DNA from: Marivivens aquimaris | Lineage (GTDB): Bacteria > Pseudomonadota > Alphaproteobacteria > Rhodobacterales > Rhodobacteraceae | Direction: 5' to 3' | DNA length: 64,000 nt | Assembly (NCBI RefSeq): GCF_015220045.1 | Contig: NZ_JADBGB010000001.1 | Span: forward strand, 3,093,001-3,157,000 | Shown here: in pieces, positions 55,116 to 64,000 of the stretch | Numbering within the stretch: the stretch's first letter is position 1 | Layout: each line of letters begins with the position of its first letter | The notes under the pieces: model-generated | Told to the model about the DNA's origin: nothing | What the model saw: only the letters and a program-made list of their open reading frames with translations | Database searches by the model: none | Program-made: the position numbers and the translations under genes

Positions 55116-55727
55116 ATGCATATCCTTGATGGTGCCCTCACGACCCCAGTTCTTTTCGGCGGAGCGGCCCTGACCGTCGCCGGTATCGGCATCGGCCTGA
55201 ATAAACTGACACTGGAACGCATCCCCGCCGCAGGGGTGCTGTCCGCCTCGTTCTTTGTCGCCTCGCTCATTCACGTGCCGATCGGCGTGTCCTCTGTTCA
55301 CCTGATCCTCAACGGCCTCGCAGGTCTGATCCTCGGCTGGGCGGCGTTCCCTGCACTGTTCGTGGGTCTGCTTTTGCAAGCCGTGTTCTTCGGCTTTGGC
55401 GGGATCACCGTGCTCGGCGTCAACGCGATCAACATCGCTGGCCCTGCGGTTCTGACGGGCTTGCTGTTCCGTCAGCTGATCGAAAGCAGCACGCCCAACA
55501 TGGCTTCGATCTGGGCAGGTTTCGCTGGCGCCTTCTCTATCGCCCTCACTACCATCATGGTCGGCCTGTCGCTCGCGCTTTCGGGTGAGGAGTTCATCCC
55601 CGCCGCCTACGCCGTCTTCTGGGCCCACATCCCGATCATGGTCGTCGAAGGCCTGCTGACCGGCGCTGCGGTGTACCTCGTGCGCAAGGTGCGGCCCGAT
55701 CTGTTCCTTGCCGTGAGCGGTGCGTAA
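55116..55727 (+). CDS. cbiM: Cobalt ECF transporter, substrate-binding membrane subunit CbiM
   Basis: CbiM binds the metal in the membrane. The 203-residue protein starts MHILDGALTTP, keeping the invariant His2 and the MHIxDG-type N-terminus, and has about six helices with ASLIHVPIGVSSVHLILNGL. The open frame extends back into the previous gene but only this start exposes His2 correctly. B12-riboswitch control supports cobalt over nickel. Confidence 0.94.
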   Translation: MHILDGALTTPVLFGGAALTVAGIGIGLNKLTLERIPAAGVLSASFFVASLIHVPIGVSSVHLILNGLAGLILGWAAFPALFVGLLLQAVFFGFGGITVLGVNAINIAGPAVLTGLLFRQLIESSTPNMASIWAGFAGAFSIALTTIMVGLSLALSGEEFIPAAYAVFWAHIPIMVVEGLLTGAAVYLVRKVRPDLFLAVSGA

Positions 55728-55731
55728 TCCG

Positions 55732-56316
55732 ATGCGGGCATATCTACTGGCCGCCGCGATTGCGCTGGCCCCGCTGCCTGCGCTTGCGCACAAGGTCATC
55801 TTTGGCGTGTTCCCGTCCGGCGACATGATCGAAGGCGAGCTGGGTTTTTCCAATGGCGACATGGCCGTCGATCAACTGGTCGAGGTCTTCGATCAGAATG
55901 GCGAAAAGCTGGGCGAAGCGACCACCGACGCGGACGGTTTCTTTGTCTATCAGCCGAGCGAAGCCATCACCCACGTTTTCCGCGCCGACCTTGGCGCGGG
56001 CCACGTCGGTGAGGTCGAAATGCCTGCTGCCGAAGTTGGCGAAATTCTCGGCATCGCCGCCGAAGAAGAAGCGCTGCGCGAGGCTGCACCAGTGGTCTCC
56101 GATGGTGCGGGCGGCGTGACCGTTGCCGCGCTGACGCTGGAGGAAAAGCTCGCAATTGCAGAGATCGTGCGCGACGAAATCCGTCCGCTCCGCCGCGAGA
56201 TCACTGCCTATAAAGAGCACAACAACCTCCAGACCATTCTGGGCGGTCTGGGCTATATCGTCGGTCTCTTCGGGGTCGGCTTCTACTTCGCGGCCCGCCG
56301 CAAATTGGCCGCCTGA
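55732..56316 (+). CDS. cbiL: Cobalt ECF transporter, L component
   Basis: The 194-residue protein has a signal peptide ending LALA-H with a His at the mature N-terminus, a beta-rich domain (FGVFPSGDMIEGELGFSNGD), an acidic helix and a C-terminal membrane anchor (TILGGLGYIVGLFGVGFYFAARRK). It replaces CbiN in K-M-L-Q-O systems. GTG 55720, overlapping cbiM, is an alternative start. Confidence 0.85.
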   Translation: MRAYLLAAAIALAPLPALAHKVIFGVFPSGDMIEGELGFSNGDMAVDQLVEVFDQNGEKLGEATTDADGFFVYQPSEAITHVFRADLGAGHVGEVEMPAAEVGEILGIAAEEEALREAAPVVSDGAGGVTVAALTLEEKLAIAEIVRDEIRPLRREITAYKEHNNLQTILGGLGYIVGLFGVGFYFAARRKLAA

Positions 56317-56319
56317 CCG

Positions 56320-57114
56320 ATGTCGCAACCCCTTTTGGCCGCCGGTAGTGAGAAGAGTACGAGCGACAGCCTTTTGTCGCGCGGCTCGCTGGCTGCGCTC
56401 GACCCGCGTATGCGGATCGTGGTCGCAGCCGTCTACGCTATCGTCGTAGTGAGCCTTTCGGACTTCGCTGCGCTGGGCCTCGCTCTTGCGTTCGCGTTCT
56501 GCCTCCTGCCGCTGTCCGGTCTGCCGACCAAGCACACGCTGAAGCGTATGATCGGCATGGACAGCTTCATTATTTTCACGCTGCTGATCTTGCCGTTCTC
56601 AGTTCCCGGCACGCCGATCTTTACCGTCTGGGGCTTCGTCGCCAGCTACGAAGGTCTCTGGCAGGCCATCGAAATCGCGCTCACTGCGAACGCTGCGATC
56701 CTCGGGCTGATGTGCCTTGTCGGCTCAATGGAGCCTGTCGCCATGGGCCATGCCCTCCATGCGCTGCGCGTGCCTGAACGGCTCGTGCAGCTGATGATGT
56801 TCACCATCCGCTATATCGAGGTGCTGCGCGAAGAATACATGCGCCTACGCGCCGCGATGAAGGTGCGCGGCTTTCGTCCGGGCACGAACTGGCATACGTA
56901 CCGTAGCTTCGGTTACCTCGTCGGTATCATGCTCGTCCGCGCGCTTGAGAGGTCCGAACGCATCCTCGGCGCCATGAAGTGCCGCGGTTTCACGGGTCGG
57001 TTCGTACTGCTCGAGCAATTCAAAATGAAAAAACGCGACTGGACATTTGTCGCACTGACAGGTTTGGCGATCCTCTCCCTCATCGCCGTGGAGCTGAGAC
57101 ATGCCATTGCTTGA
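56320..57114 (+). CDS. cbiQ: Cobalt ECF transporter, T component CbiQ
   Basis: The 264-residue transmembrane coupling protein has the ECF-T Ala-Arg-Gly type motifs LRAAMKVRGFRPG and ERILGAMKCRGFTGR that contact the ATPase. It begins 3 bp after cbiL and overlaps cbiO by 14 bp. Confidence 0.93.
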   Translation: MSQPLLAAGSEKSTSDSLLSRGSLAALDPRMRIVVAAVYAIVVVSLSDFAALGLALAFAFCLLPLSGLPTKHTLKRMIGMDSFIIFTLLILPFSVPGTPIFTVWGFVASYEGLWQAIEIALTANAAILGLMCLVGSMEPVAMGHALHALRVPERLVQLMMFTIRYIEVLREEYMRLRAAMKVRGFRPGTNWHTYRSFGYLVGIMLVRALERSERILGAMKCRGFTGRFVLLEQFKMKKRDWTFVALTGLAILSLIAVELRHAIA

Positions 57115-57754
57115 ACTGAGCGATATCAAGTTCGCCTATCCCGGCCACGACCCGATCCTGAACGGTGCGTCGCTGTCGCTTGAAGCCGGTGAGCGCCTGT
57201 CGATCCTTGGCCCGAACGGCGCGGGCAAATCGACGTTGCTAAAAATGATGGTGGGTTTGCTGAAGCCCGACGCGGGGCAGGTGTCAGTCTTTGGCCAAAC
57301 GCGTGACCAAGAGGCCGATTTCCACGATGTCCGCCGCCGTGTCGGCTTCGTGTTTCAGGACCCCGACGACCAGCTCTTTAGTCCGACCGTGGCCGAAGAC
57401 ATTGCCTTCGGTCCGCTGAACCTCGGTAAATCGCGCGATGAGGCGCTTGCGCTTGTCGATGACATCCTCGCCAAGCTCGCGCTCACCCACCTACGTGACC
57501 GCATCACGCACCGTCTTTCGGGTGGTGAAAAGCGTCTGGTAACATTGGCAACCGTTCTTGTGATGGAGCCGGAAGTGCTGCTGCTCGACGAGCCGACAAA
57601 CGCGCTTGATGAAGAAAACGAGGAGCGGCTGGTCGAAATCCTCTCCGGTCTCCCGCAGGCCATGCTGCTCATCAGCCACGACCCCAAATTCCGCGCGCGC
57701 GTCGCCCCGTCGGCCTATCGCCTCCGCGCTGGGGTGCTCGCCCGCGAGGACTAA
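57101..57754 (+). CDS. cbiO: Cobalt ECF transporter, ATPase CbiO
   Basis: The 217-residue ATPase has Walker A GPNGAGKST, the ECF-type Q-loop FQDPDDQLF, signature LSGGEKRLV, Walker B VLLLDEPTNALDEE and H-loop ISHD. It lacks the C-terminal extension of longer homologues. Its stop overlaps the stop of the convergent lysE gene by 4 bp. Confidence 0.95.
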   Translation: MPLLELSDIKFAYPGHDPILNGASLSLEAGERLSILGPNGAGKSTLLKMMVGLLKPDAGQVSVFGQTRDQEADFHDVRRRVGFVFQDPDDQLFSPTVAEDIAFGPLNLGKSRDEALALVDDILAKLALTHLRDRITHRLSGGEKRLVTLATVLVMEPEVLLLDEPTNALDEENEERLVEILSGLPQAMLLISHDPKFRARVAPSAYRLRAGVLARED

Positions 57755-58386
57755 AGCGACGGTTTGTAAAGCGCCAGTTTCGCGCCGAAACCGATAAACA
57801 CCGCGCCTGTCACGCCCTTGAGCCAGCGCTGGAATGTCCCGTTTTGCGCAGCTTTTGTGAGACGGGACATTAGCAGCACCATCGCAGTGAACCAGACCGC
57901 GTTGATCATCGAATGGATGAACACCAGCGTGAAAGAGGCGAGGGGTGTCGTCTCTCCGATATGGATGAACTGAGGAAAGGCCGCGAGGTAGAACATCGAC
58001 ACTTTGGGGTTCAGCGCGTTCGTCAAAAGGCCCTCGATGTAGGCTTTGCGCAAGGTGCGTTTGCGCTCTGCGGGTTTGACCGAAGCGACGTTCACACCTT
58101 GCCATGCGGCGATCAGCGCCTTGATGCCGACCCAGCACAGATAAGCCGCGCCGATGTATTTCACGGCGGCAAATGCGGTGGCCGACTGCACCAGAACCAT
58201 GGAAAGGCCGAAGATCGCCATCGCGCCATGGATGTAGAAACCCGTCACGAAACCGGCGACATTCGCAAATCCCGCCGCACGTCCCGAGGTCGGCACCGTC
58301 TTGGCGATCAGCACCCCGTTCGGGCCGGGTGACATGACCAGCAGGCTGGCAACGAATGCGAAAGTCACAACTTCAGACAGAGCCAT
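57751..58386 (-). CDS. LysE/RhtB-family amino-acid exporter
   Basis: The 211-residue membrane protein has the LysE family start (FVASLLVMSPGPNGVLIAKT) and six predicted helices. The family exports amino acids or derivatives such as homoserine lactone; the substrate is not known here. It is divergent from glpK across 149 bp. Confidence 0.9.
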   Translation of the reverse strand: MALSEVVTFAFVASLLVMSPGPNGVLIAKTVPTSGRAAGFANVAGFVTGFYIHGAMAIFGLSMVLVQSATAFAAVKYIGAAYLCWVGIKALIAAWQGVNVASVKPAERKRTLRKAYIEGLLTNALNPKVSMFYLAAFPQFIHIGETTPLASFTLVFIHSMINAVWFTAMVLLMSRLTKAAQNGTFQRWLKGVTGAVFIGFGAKLALYKPSL

Positions 58387-58535
58387 TTTCCACTCCTGCA
58401 GGATAAGACATCTTTAGGGGTAAACTATGCTGCGCAGTAGGCCAATATGCTGGCCGCTCCCCGTGCCACCTTGAATTCCATCTGTTTTCTGTGCCCCATT
58501 GGCGCAACATCAGACATTACCGAGGAGGGGCGGCA

Positions 58536-60014
58536 ATGACGCATATTCTGGCCATCGATCAGGGCACGACATCCACGCGAGCCATTGTTTTCGATAGCGC
58601 GATGAAGGCCGTTGCCTCGGCTCAGGAAGAATTCCAGCAGTATTTCCCCGATAGCGGTTGGGTCGAGCACGATCCCGCAGACCTCTGGGCTAGCACCGCC
58701 GCAACTTGCCGCTCTGCGATTGAAAAGTCCGGCGGGGCAGAGATCGCTGCCATCGGCATTACCAACCAGCGCGAAACGACGCTTGTCTGGGATCGCAAGA
58801 CCGGCGCGCCAGTCTACAAAGCCATCGTCTGGCAGGACCGCCGCACGTCCGAAATGTGCAAGACGCTCAAGAGCGAAGTTTTCGAGGAGGTCATCACCGA
58901 CCGGACCGGCCTTCTGCTCGACCCCTATTTCAGCGCGACCAAACTGGCTTGGATCCTCGACAATGTCGAAGGCGCCCGTGCCCGCGCCGAGGCTGGCCGG
59001 CTGGTTTTCGGCACCGTCGACACTTGGCTGGTGTGGAACCTCACCGGCGGCGCGGTGCATGTGACGGACGCGACGAATGCCGCGCGGACGATGCTCTACG
59101 ACATTCGTAAGGGGCGTTGGTCCAAGACAATCTGTGACCGCCTGAACATCCCGATGTCGATGCTGCCCGAAGTGCGCGACTGCGCCGCCGATTTCGGTGA
59201 GACGCGTGCCGACCTCTTTGGCCGCCCAATTCCGATCCTCGGCATCGCTGGCGACCAACAGGCCGCGACCATCGGGCAGGCGTGCTTTGAACCCGGCATG
59301 ATGAAGTCCACCTACGGCACCGGATGTTTCGCGCTGATCAACACGGGCGATACGCCCGTCCGTTCGCAAAACCGCCTGCTGACGACGATTGCTTACCAGC
59401 TGGACGGAAAGCCGACATACGCGCTCGAAGGGTCGATCTTTATCGCGGGCGCGGTGGTGCAATGGCTGCGCGACGGGCTGAAGATCATCCGCAACGCGTC
59501 CGAGACCCAACCGCTCGCAGAACGCGCCGACCCCATGCAGAATGTCGTCCTCGTTCCCGCGTTCACGGGCCTTGGCGCACCCTATTGGAACGCGGAATGT
59601 CGCGGCGCTGTCTTTGGCCTCACCCGCAATTCCGGCCCCGAGGAGTTCGCTCGCGCGGCCCTTGAGAGTGTCGGCTACCAGACCCGCGATCTGCTCGCCG
59701 CGATGCATGCCGATATCGGCGAGGTCAGCGATGCCATGCTCCGCGTTGATGGCGGGATGAGCGCCTCGGACTATGCGATGCAGTTCCTGTCGGACATCAT
59801 CGGCGCGCAGGTGGACCGTCCCAAAGTGCTGGAAACCACGGCGCTGGGCGCGGCGTGGCTGGCGGGACAACGGGCGGGCATCTATCCGGGCCAAGCGGAA
59901 TTCGCCGCGCATTGGGCGCTGGATCGCAGCTTCATGCCCGAAATGGACGAAGATACTCGTGCCGAGAAATACGGCGCATGGCAGCGGGCCGTTGATGCGA
60001 CCCTGAGGTTCTGA
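58536..60014 (+). CDS. glpK: Glycerol kinase
   Basis: GlpK phosphorylates glycerol to glycerol-3-phosphate. The 492-residue enzyme starts [20 protein letters not shown] and has the FGGY-family motifs [12 protein letters not shown] and the C-terminal [26 protein letters not shown] upstream fixes ATG 58536. No glpR, glpF or glpD is adjacent, so it stands as a single gene. Confidence 0.97.
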   Translation: MTHILAIDQGTTSTRAIVFDSAMKAVASAQEEFQQYFPDSGWVEHDPADLWASTAATCRSAIEKSGGAEIAAIGITNQRETTLVWDRKTGAPVYKAIVWQDRRTSEMCKTLKSEVFEEVITDRTGLLLDPYFSATKLAWILDNVEGARARAEAGRLVFGTVDTWLVWNLTGGAVHVTDATNAARTMLYDIRKGRWSKTICDRLNIPMSMLPEVRDCAADFGETRADLFGRPIPILGIAGDQQAATIGQACFEPGMMKSTYGTGCFALINTGDTPVRSQNRLLTTIAYQLDGKPTYALEGSIFIAGAVVQWLRDGLKIIRNASETQPLAERADPMQNVVLVPAFTGLGAPYWNAECRGAVFGLTRNSGPEEFARAALESVGYQTRDLLAAMHADIGEVSDAMLRVDGGMSASDYAMQFLSDIIGAQVDRPKVLETTALGAAWLAGQRAGIYPGQAEFAAHWALDRSFMPEMDEDTRAEKYGAWQRAVDATLRF

Positions 60015-60032
60015 GGCGATTCCAGAAACAGA

Positions 60033-60055
60033 AAAGGCGCCCGATGGGCGCCTTT
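60033..60055. terminator. Terminator after glpK (convergent)
   Basis: A 10-bp perfect stem (60033-60042 with 60046-60055) with a three-base loop. Flanking A and T residues suit termination in both directions. Confidence 0.8.
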
Positions 60056-60085
60056 CGGACGGTCGGGCGAGGCCCGGCTTGAATA

Positions 60086-60397
60086 TCAGTGCGTCCAGAC
60101 CTGACGGCGCGAAGTCGCGAAGTTTTCGCCGTAGCCGCCGGTGCGGATGTTGGCTTTGCGGCCATGGGGTTCCTGAACAACAACGTCGAGCTTCTTCTCG
60201 GCCGCGTATTCCAGAGCGGCTTCTTTGGTGTCGAAATACATCTTCACCTGGCTCTGGGTGTCGGTCGAGGAAGTCCAGCCCATCAGCGGGTCGACTTCAC
60301 GTGCGGACGATGCGGCGTATTCCAGAATCCAGCGTTTGGTTTTGGCAGTGCCCGAAGACATGGCGGTCTTGGCCGGACGGTAGATTCGTGCGCGCAT
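60086..60397 (-). CDS. Complex I accessory subunit, NDUFS4/18-kDa type
   Basis: The 103-residue protein (MRARIYRPAKTAMSSGTAKT, RWILEYAASSAREVDPLMGW, AALEYAAEKK) belongs to the ETC complex I subunit family shared by alphaproteobacteria and mitochondria. It stabilises the NADH dehydrogenase module. AAGGAGACTTCCG precedes ATG 60397. Confidence 0.93.
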   Translation of the reverse strand: MRARIYRPAKTAMSSGTAKTKRWILEYAASSAREVDPLMGWTSSTDTQSQVKMYFDTKEAALEYAAEKKLDVVVQEPHGRKANIRTGGYGENFATSRRQVWTH

Positions 60398-60554
60398 CGG
60401 AAGTCTCCTTCTAGGTGGGCCCCTTATCCCGAAAAACGGACGATTGTTCAAGCTAGGAACGCTGTTTGCGTGCCTGAACAAAGGCATATGTCCGAACGGC
60501 CCTTGAACAAGAACAAATAGCGCACATTATTAGGACGACAAAGGAGCCTCCCCG

Positions 60555-62744
60555 ATGCACAACAACCGTCCCGACGATATGCCGATGATGCACCGCTCTC
60601 CGCAGCAGCGCGAGAAGCTGGAAGGCGGCAAGAAGTTCGTGATGAAGACAGACTTTGCGCCCGCCGGTGACCAGCCGACGGCGATCAAGGAACTGTCGGG
60701 CGGGGTGCTGGACGGCGACCGCGATCAGGTTCTTCTGGGTGCCACGGGTACGGGTAAGACGTTTACGATGGCCAAGGTTATCGAGGAAACGCAGCGCCCC
60801 GCGATTATCCTCGCGCCGAATAAGACGCTTGCGGCCCAGCTCTATGGCGAGTTCAAAGGGTTTTTCCCCGATAACTCGGTCGAATATTTCGTGTCGTACT
60901 ACGACTACTACCAGCCCGAAGCCTACGTGCCGCGTAGCGATACCTACATCGAAAAGGAATCGCAGATTAACGAACAGATTGACCGGATGCGCCACTCGGC
61001 CACCCGTTCGCTGCTCGAACGTGATGACGTGATTATCGTGGCGTCTGTGTCGTGCATCTACGGTATCGGTTCGGTCGAAACCTATTCGGCCATGTCGCAG
61101 GATCTGCACGTCGGGAAAATTTACGATCAGCGTCAGGTGATGGCCGACCTCGTGGCGCAGCAGTACCGTCGCAATGATGCTGCCTTCCAGCGCGGCTGTT
61201 TCCGTGTGCGTGGCGATAGCTTGGAGATCTGGCCTGCCCACCTTGAGGACCGCGCGTGGCGACTTTCGTTCTTTGGCGAGGAGCTGGAGGCGATCAACGA
61301 ATTCGACCCGCTGACGGGCGAGCGCACCGATAGTTTCGACAAAATCCGTATTTACGCGAACAGCCACTACGTCACGCCGCGCCCGACGATGAATCAGGCG
61401 ATCAAAGGCATCAAGGAAGAGCTGCAGGTCCGTCTGAAGCAACTCGTGGACGAGGGCAAACTGCTCGAAGCGCAGCGTCTTGAGCAGCGCACGAACTTCG
61501 ACCTTGAGATGCTGGAGGCGACCGGCGTCTGCAACGGCATCGAGAACTATTCGCGCTATCTGACGGGCCGCGCTCCGGGTGAGCCGCCGCCCACGCTGTT
61601 CGAATTCATCCCCGACAACGCCATTGTTTTCGCTGACGAATCCCACGTGTCTGTCCCGCAGATCGGCGCAATGTACAAAGGCGACTACCGTCGTAAATTC
61701 ACGCTGGCCGAACACGGTTTCCGCCTGCCGTCGTGCATGGATAACCGCCCGCTCAAATTCGAGGAATGGGACGCCATGCGCCCGCAGTCGGTGTTCGTCT
61801 CCGCAACGCCCGCCCCGTGGGAGCTGGAGCAGACCGGCGGCGTGTTCACCGAACAGATCATCCGTCCGACGGGCCTCTTGGACCCCGTGGTGGAAATCCG
61901 CCCTGTCGATATGCAGGTCGACGATCTGCTCGACGAGGTTCGCAAGGTTTCGGCGGAAGGCTTCCGCACGCTCGTCACCACGCTGACTAAGCGGATGGCC
62001 GAGGACCTCACCGAATACATGCACGAGCAGGGCATCAAGGTCCGCTACATGCACTCCGATATCGACACGATCGAGCGGATTGAAATCCTGCGCGACCTTC
62101 GCCTTGGGGCATTCGACGTACTGATCGGCATCAACCTTCTGCGCGAGGGTCTCGATATTCCTGAATGTGGATTGGTCGCGATCCTCGACGCGGACAAAGA
62201 AGGCTTCCTGCGCTCCGAGACCTCGCTGGTGCAGACTATCGGCCGCGCGGCGCGTAACGCCGAAGGCCGCGTGATTATGTACGCCGACCGGATCACGGGT
62301 TCGATGGACCGTGCGCTCAAGGAAACCGAGCGCCGCCGCGCCCGCCAGATGGCCTATAACGAAGAGCACGGCATCACGCCTGCGACCGTCAAAAAGAACG
62401 TCGAGGACATCCTTGCCGGTCTTTATAACGGTGATACCGACCAAAGCCGCATCACCGCCAAGGTCGACAAGCCGATGCACGGTGCCAACCTCGAAGCGGT
62501 CCTTGACGGGCTGCGCGACCAGATGCGCAAGGCTGCCGAAAACCTCGAATTCGAGGAAGCTGCCCGCTTGCGGGACGAGGTCAAACGCCTTGAAGCTGTC
62601 GATCTGGTGATTTCCGATGATCCGCTGGCCCGTCAATCGGCCGTGGATTCGGCGGTAGAGGAGAGCCGCAAGGCCTCCGGTCGTTCATCCGCGGGCCGTG
62701 CAGGCCAGCGCGGTGGCAACAAACGAAGCCGCAAGTCCCGCTAA
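60555..62744 (+). CDS. uvrB: Excinuclease ABC subunit B
   Basis: UvrB is the DNA damage verification helicase of nucleotide excision repair. The 729-residue protein has Walker A GATGTGKT (62-69), the beta-hairpin [12 protein letters not shown] that inserts at the lesion, helicase motifs ([25 protein letters not shown]) and a C-terminal UVR motif. It carries a basic Ser/Gly/Arg tail. AAAGGAGCC precedes the start. Confidence 0.98.
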   Translation: MHNNRPDDMPMMHRSPQQREKLEGGKKFVMKTDFAPAGDQPTAIKELSGGVLDGDRDQVLLGATGTGKTFTMAKVIEETQRPAIILAPNKTLAAQLYGEFKGFFPDNSVEYFVSYYDYYQPEAYVPRSDTYIEKESQINEQIDRMRHSATRSLLERDDVIIVASVSCIYGIGSVETYSAMSQDLHVGKIYDQRQVMADLVAQQYRRNDAAFQRGCFRVRGDSLEIWPAHLEDRAWRLSFFGEELEAINEFDPLTGERTDSFDKIRIYANSHYVTPRPTMNQAIKGIKEELQVRLKQLVDEGKLLEAQRLEQRTNFDLEMLEATGVCNGIENYSRYLTGRAPGEPPPTLFEFIPDNAIVFADESHVSVPQIGAMYKGDYRRKFTLAEHGFRLPSCMDNRPLKFEEWDAMRPQSVFVSATPAPWELEQTGGVFTEQIIRPTGLLDPVVEIRPVDMQVDDLLDEVRKVSAEGFRTLVTTLTKRMAEDLTEYMHEQGIKVRYMHSDIDTIERIEILRDLRLGAFDVLIGINLLREGLDIPECGLVAILDADKEGFLRSETSLVQTIGRAARNAEGRVIMYADRITGSMDRALKETERRRARQMAYNEEHGITPATVKKNVEDILAGLYNGDTDQSRITAKVDKPMHGANLEAVLDGLRDQMRKAAENLEFEEAARLRDEVKRLEAVDLVISDDPLARQSAVDSAVEESRKASGRSSAGRAGQRGGNKRSRKSR

Positions 62745-62761
62745 GGGGCGCGGCAACGCAT

Positions 62762-62872
62762 TCACATTACAGCAGCGGCGATCACGCCTGCTTTGACAGC
62801 GGTCTTAGCGACTTTGCCGACGCAACCGCTCAGTCCAGTAAGCAGGGCAACGGCCAGTAACAGGCGTTTCAT
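62762..62872 (-). CDS. Small entericidin-like lipoprotein (36 aa)
   Basis: The reading MKRLLLAVALLTGLSGCVGKVAKT... is 36 residues with a lipobox LSGC, so Cys17 should be lipidated. The rest is a short Lys/Ala/Val helix resembling entericidin-type lipoproteins. It lies between the uvrB stop and the terminator of the next minus-strand gene. Too short for certainty. Confidence 0.6.
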   Translation of the reverse strand: MKRLLLAVALLTGLSGCVGKVAKTAVKAGVIAAAVM

Positions 62873-62906
62873 ATCGGGCTCCAATTTTGATCGGGGCGTT
62901 CTACAA

Positions 62907-62939
62907 ACAAAATAGCCCCCTGCACAGGGCAGGGGGCTA
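62907..62939 (-). terminator. Terminator of the anchored acidic protein gene
   Basis: An 11-bp perfect stem (62913-62923 with 62929-62939) with a five-base loop is followed on the minus strand by TTTTG. Confidence 0.88.
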
Positions 62940-62963
62940 GAAAACTCTTAAACTTTACCGTGA

Positions 62964-63311
62964 TTACTGCTGTTCGGTAACTTCGTCGGCAGCTTCATCA
63001 GCGGCTTCTGCAGTTGCGTCAGCAGCTTCTTCGGTTGCATCGGCTGCGTCTTCAGCTGCGTCGCCCAGTACCGGCTCGCCTTCAGCGTCTTCCGGCGGAT
63101 TTACTTCGATGGTCGGGACTTCGACTTCAACAGTCTCGGTGCCGGTTTCAACCGAACCAACGGTTGCATCGAATTCAGGCATCTGGCCGCCTTCAACGGA
63201 AACTTCCGGCAGGACGGTTTCTTGGGTCTGGTCGACGTCGACCATATAGATGCCGACTGCGATAAGAAGAACGACTACGATTGCGCCTACAATGGCCCAC
63301 ACACTTTTCAT
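62964..63311 (-). CDS. Membrane-anchored acidic Ala/Glu-rich protein, unknown function
   Basis: The 115-residue protein has one N-terminal helix (about 5-23, VWAIVGAIVVVLLIAVGIYM) and an acidic tail with low complexity: several ADAxEEA/ADEA-type repeats near the C-terminus. It is probably anchored in the inner membrane with the tail in the periplasm. No family is recognised. AAAGG lies upstream, and it has its own terminator. Confidence 0.75.
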   Translation of the reverse strand: MKSVWAIVGAIVVVLLIAVGIYMVDVDQTQETVLPEVSVEGGQMPEFDATVGSVETGTETVEVEVPTIEVNPPEDAEGEPVLGDAAEDAADATEEAADATAEAADEAADEVTEQQ

Positions 63312-63405
63312 GACTTAAACCTTTCGTGGTTCTATGCACTTGTTGCAGATCAAACTCACGACTTGGCGATTCCGTTCCGCGAAAAGTTGGAGCTTTTGTG
63401 AATAA

Positions 63406-63813
63406 TTAGCGCATGACGTGAACAGCACACTGTGCATGACGGACGACTCGCGCTGCGGTCGAGCCCAGCAGATAGTCTCCAAGGCCCGGATGGTGCGATG
63501 CCATCACGATCAGATCGACGCCGTGTTCTTCCGCCCAGTCAAGGATCGAACGACCGGCGTGGCCGTCAATCACGTAGGCCTGACAGTTGGGCGTGCTGGC
63601 CGCGCGCGCGCCGAGCTCTTTGCGAATAGCTTCACGCGTTTCCGCCATCATGTCCATCGGCATGTAGGACAGCGCGTAGGACGGGATCTCTTCGATGACG
63701 TGGATCAGCGTGATCTGCGCATCGGGAGCCGCCAGACGTTTCGCGACTTCGACAGGATCAAAGCCGTCGTAGGCATGATCGAAGGCAATCGGGACGAGGA
63801 TATGTTTGTACAT
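63406..63813 (-). CDS. Universal stress protein UspA family
   Basis: The 135-residue protein starts MYKHILVPIAFD after AAAGGAG and has the ATP-binding pattern HPGLGDYLLGSTAARVVRHA near its C-terminus (G-x2-G-x9-G-S). It is a single-domain, ATP-binding type Usp, cytosolic. The region upstream forms the divergent promoter with the next gene. Confidence 0.92.
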   Translation of the reverse strand: MYKHILVPIAFDHAYDGFDPVEVAKRLAAPDAQITLIHVIEEIPSYALSYMPMDMMAETREAIRKELGARAASTPNCQAYVIDGHAGRSILDWAEEHGVDLIVMASHHPGLGDYLLGSTAARVVRHAQCAVHVMR

Positions 63814-63910
63814 GACCGAACTCCTTTGTTCTTGAAGCCAACATGCCATCGCGCAAAGTTGCGCGCTTTGATCCATGTCACCTTGGCGCGGGTGTGCTAA
63901 GTCGTAGCTC

Positions 63911-64000
63911 ATGACAACTGCTCTGATCCTCGGCGCCGCGATGCGCCAAGACGGCCCGTCGCCCGCGCTGGCGAGGCGGGCCGAACACGCAGCAGGTCTG
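63911..64000 (+). CDS. YdcF/DUF218-like protein, 5' end (partial)
   Basis: Only the first 30 residues are in the window: MTTALILGAAMRQDGPSPAL, then ARRAEHAAG. This resembles the start of YdcF-type DUF218 proteins (xLILGAAxxxxGxPSPALxxR). The call is tentative because of the short length. Confidence 0.6.
   Translation, partial: MTTALILGAAMRQDGPSPALARRAEHAAGL

Overview
The window is chromosomal DNA of an alphaproteobacterium, most likely a marine Rhodobacterales (Roseobacter-group) member. The evidence is the fusA-tuf-S10-spc-alpha order with Rhodobacterales-type proteins, an ATP12 chaperone, an NDUFS4-type complex I subunit, the aapJQMP amino-acid transporter, an AHL quorum-sensing pair and GC-rich codon use. 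Genes are tightly packed, with many 1-16 nt start/stop overlaps.

Layout. 1-18.4 kb: 3' end of fusA, tuf, then the complete S10, spc and alpha ribosomal clusters ending with rpoA-rplQ. The cluster is broken by internal terminators after rplW, rplP and rpmD, by an antisense 2-oxoglutarate/Fe(II) oxygenase gene between rplP and rpmC, and by a DUF1127 gene between rpmD and rplO. 18.5-24 kb: luxR-luxI, then rarA-crcB-rluC-HAD-ATP12. 24.2-29.3 kb: the general L-amino-acid ABC transporter aapJQMP, whose AapM carries an unusual coiled-coil insertion. 29.3-38.5 kb (minus strand): rpmH-rnpA-yidD-ttcA, a degenerate-GGDEF/EAL protein, yidC-engB-argB, an iron-sulfur protein gene interrupted by a complete IS3-family element, and sixA. 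38.7-42.4 kb: TVP38-type membrane protein, disulfide oxidoreductase, an orphan histidine kinase and tRNA-Arg(ACG). 42.5-52.8 kb, the most accessory part: topoisomerase IB, a coupled coiled-coil membrane protein and ClpP-like protein, a HAD phosphatase, a tripartite tricarboxylate transporter (tctCBA) divergent from a response regulator-kinase-binding protein operon, and tRNA-Arg(TCT). 52.8-64 kb: MYG1, a cobalamin riboswitch with a cobalt ECF transporter (K-M-L-Q-O), lysE, glpK, NDUFS4, uvrB, two small envelope proteins, uspA and the start of a YdcF-like gene.

How the parts fit. The first third is translation and secretion machinery with several RNA hairpins in the leaders, two of which share an 11-mer. 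The minus-strand block from rpmH to sixA links RNase P, membrane insertion and tRNA thiolation; its downstream end is broken by a recent IS insertion whose removal exactly restores the reading frame. The tct locus looks like a self-contained solute-sensing and uptake module with a Pho-box-like repeat in the divergent promoter region. No CRISPR array, prophage or replication origin was seen, and no single large unknown system stands out. The best candidates for undescribed biology are the oxygenase inside the ribosomal cluster, the coiled-coil/ClpP-like pair, the hairpin overlapping the rarA start codon, and the shared ribosomal leader motif.
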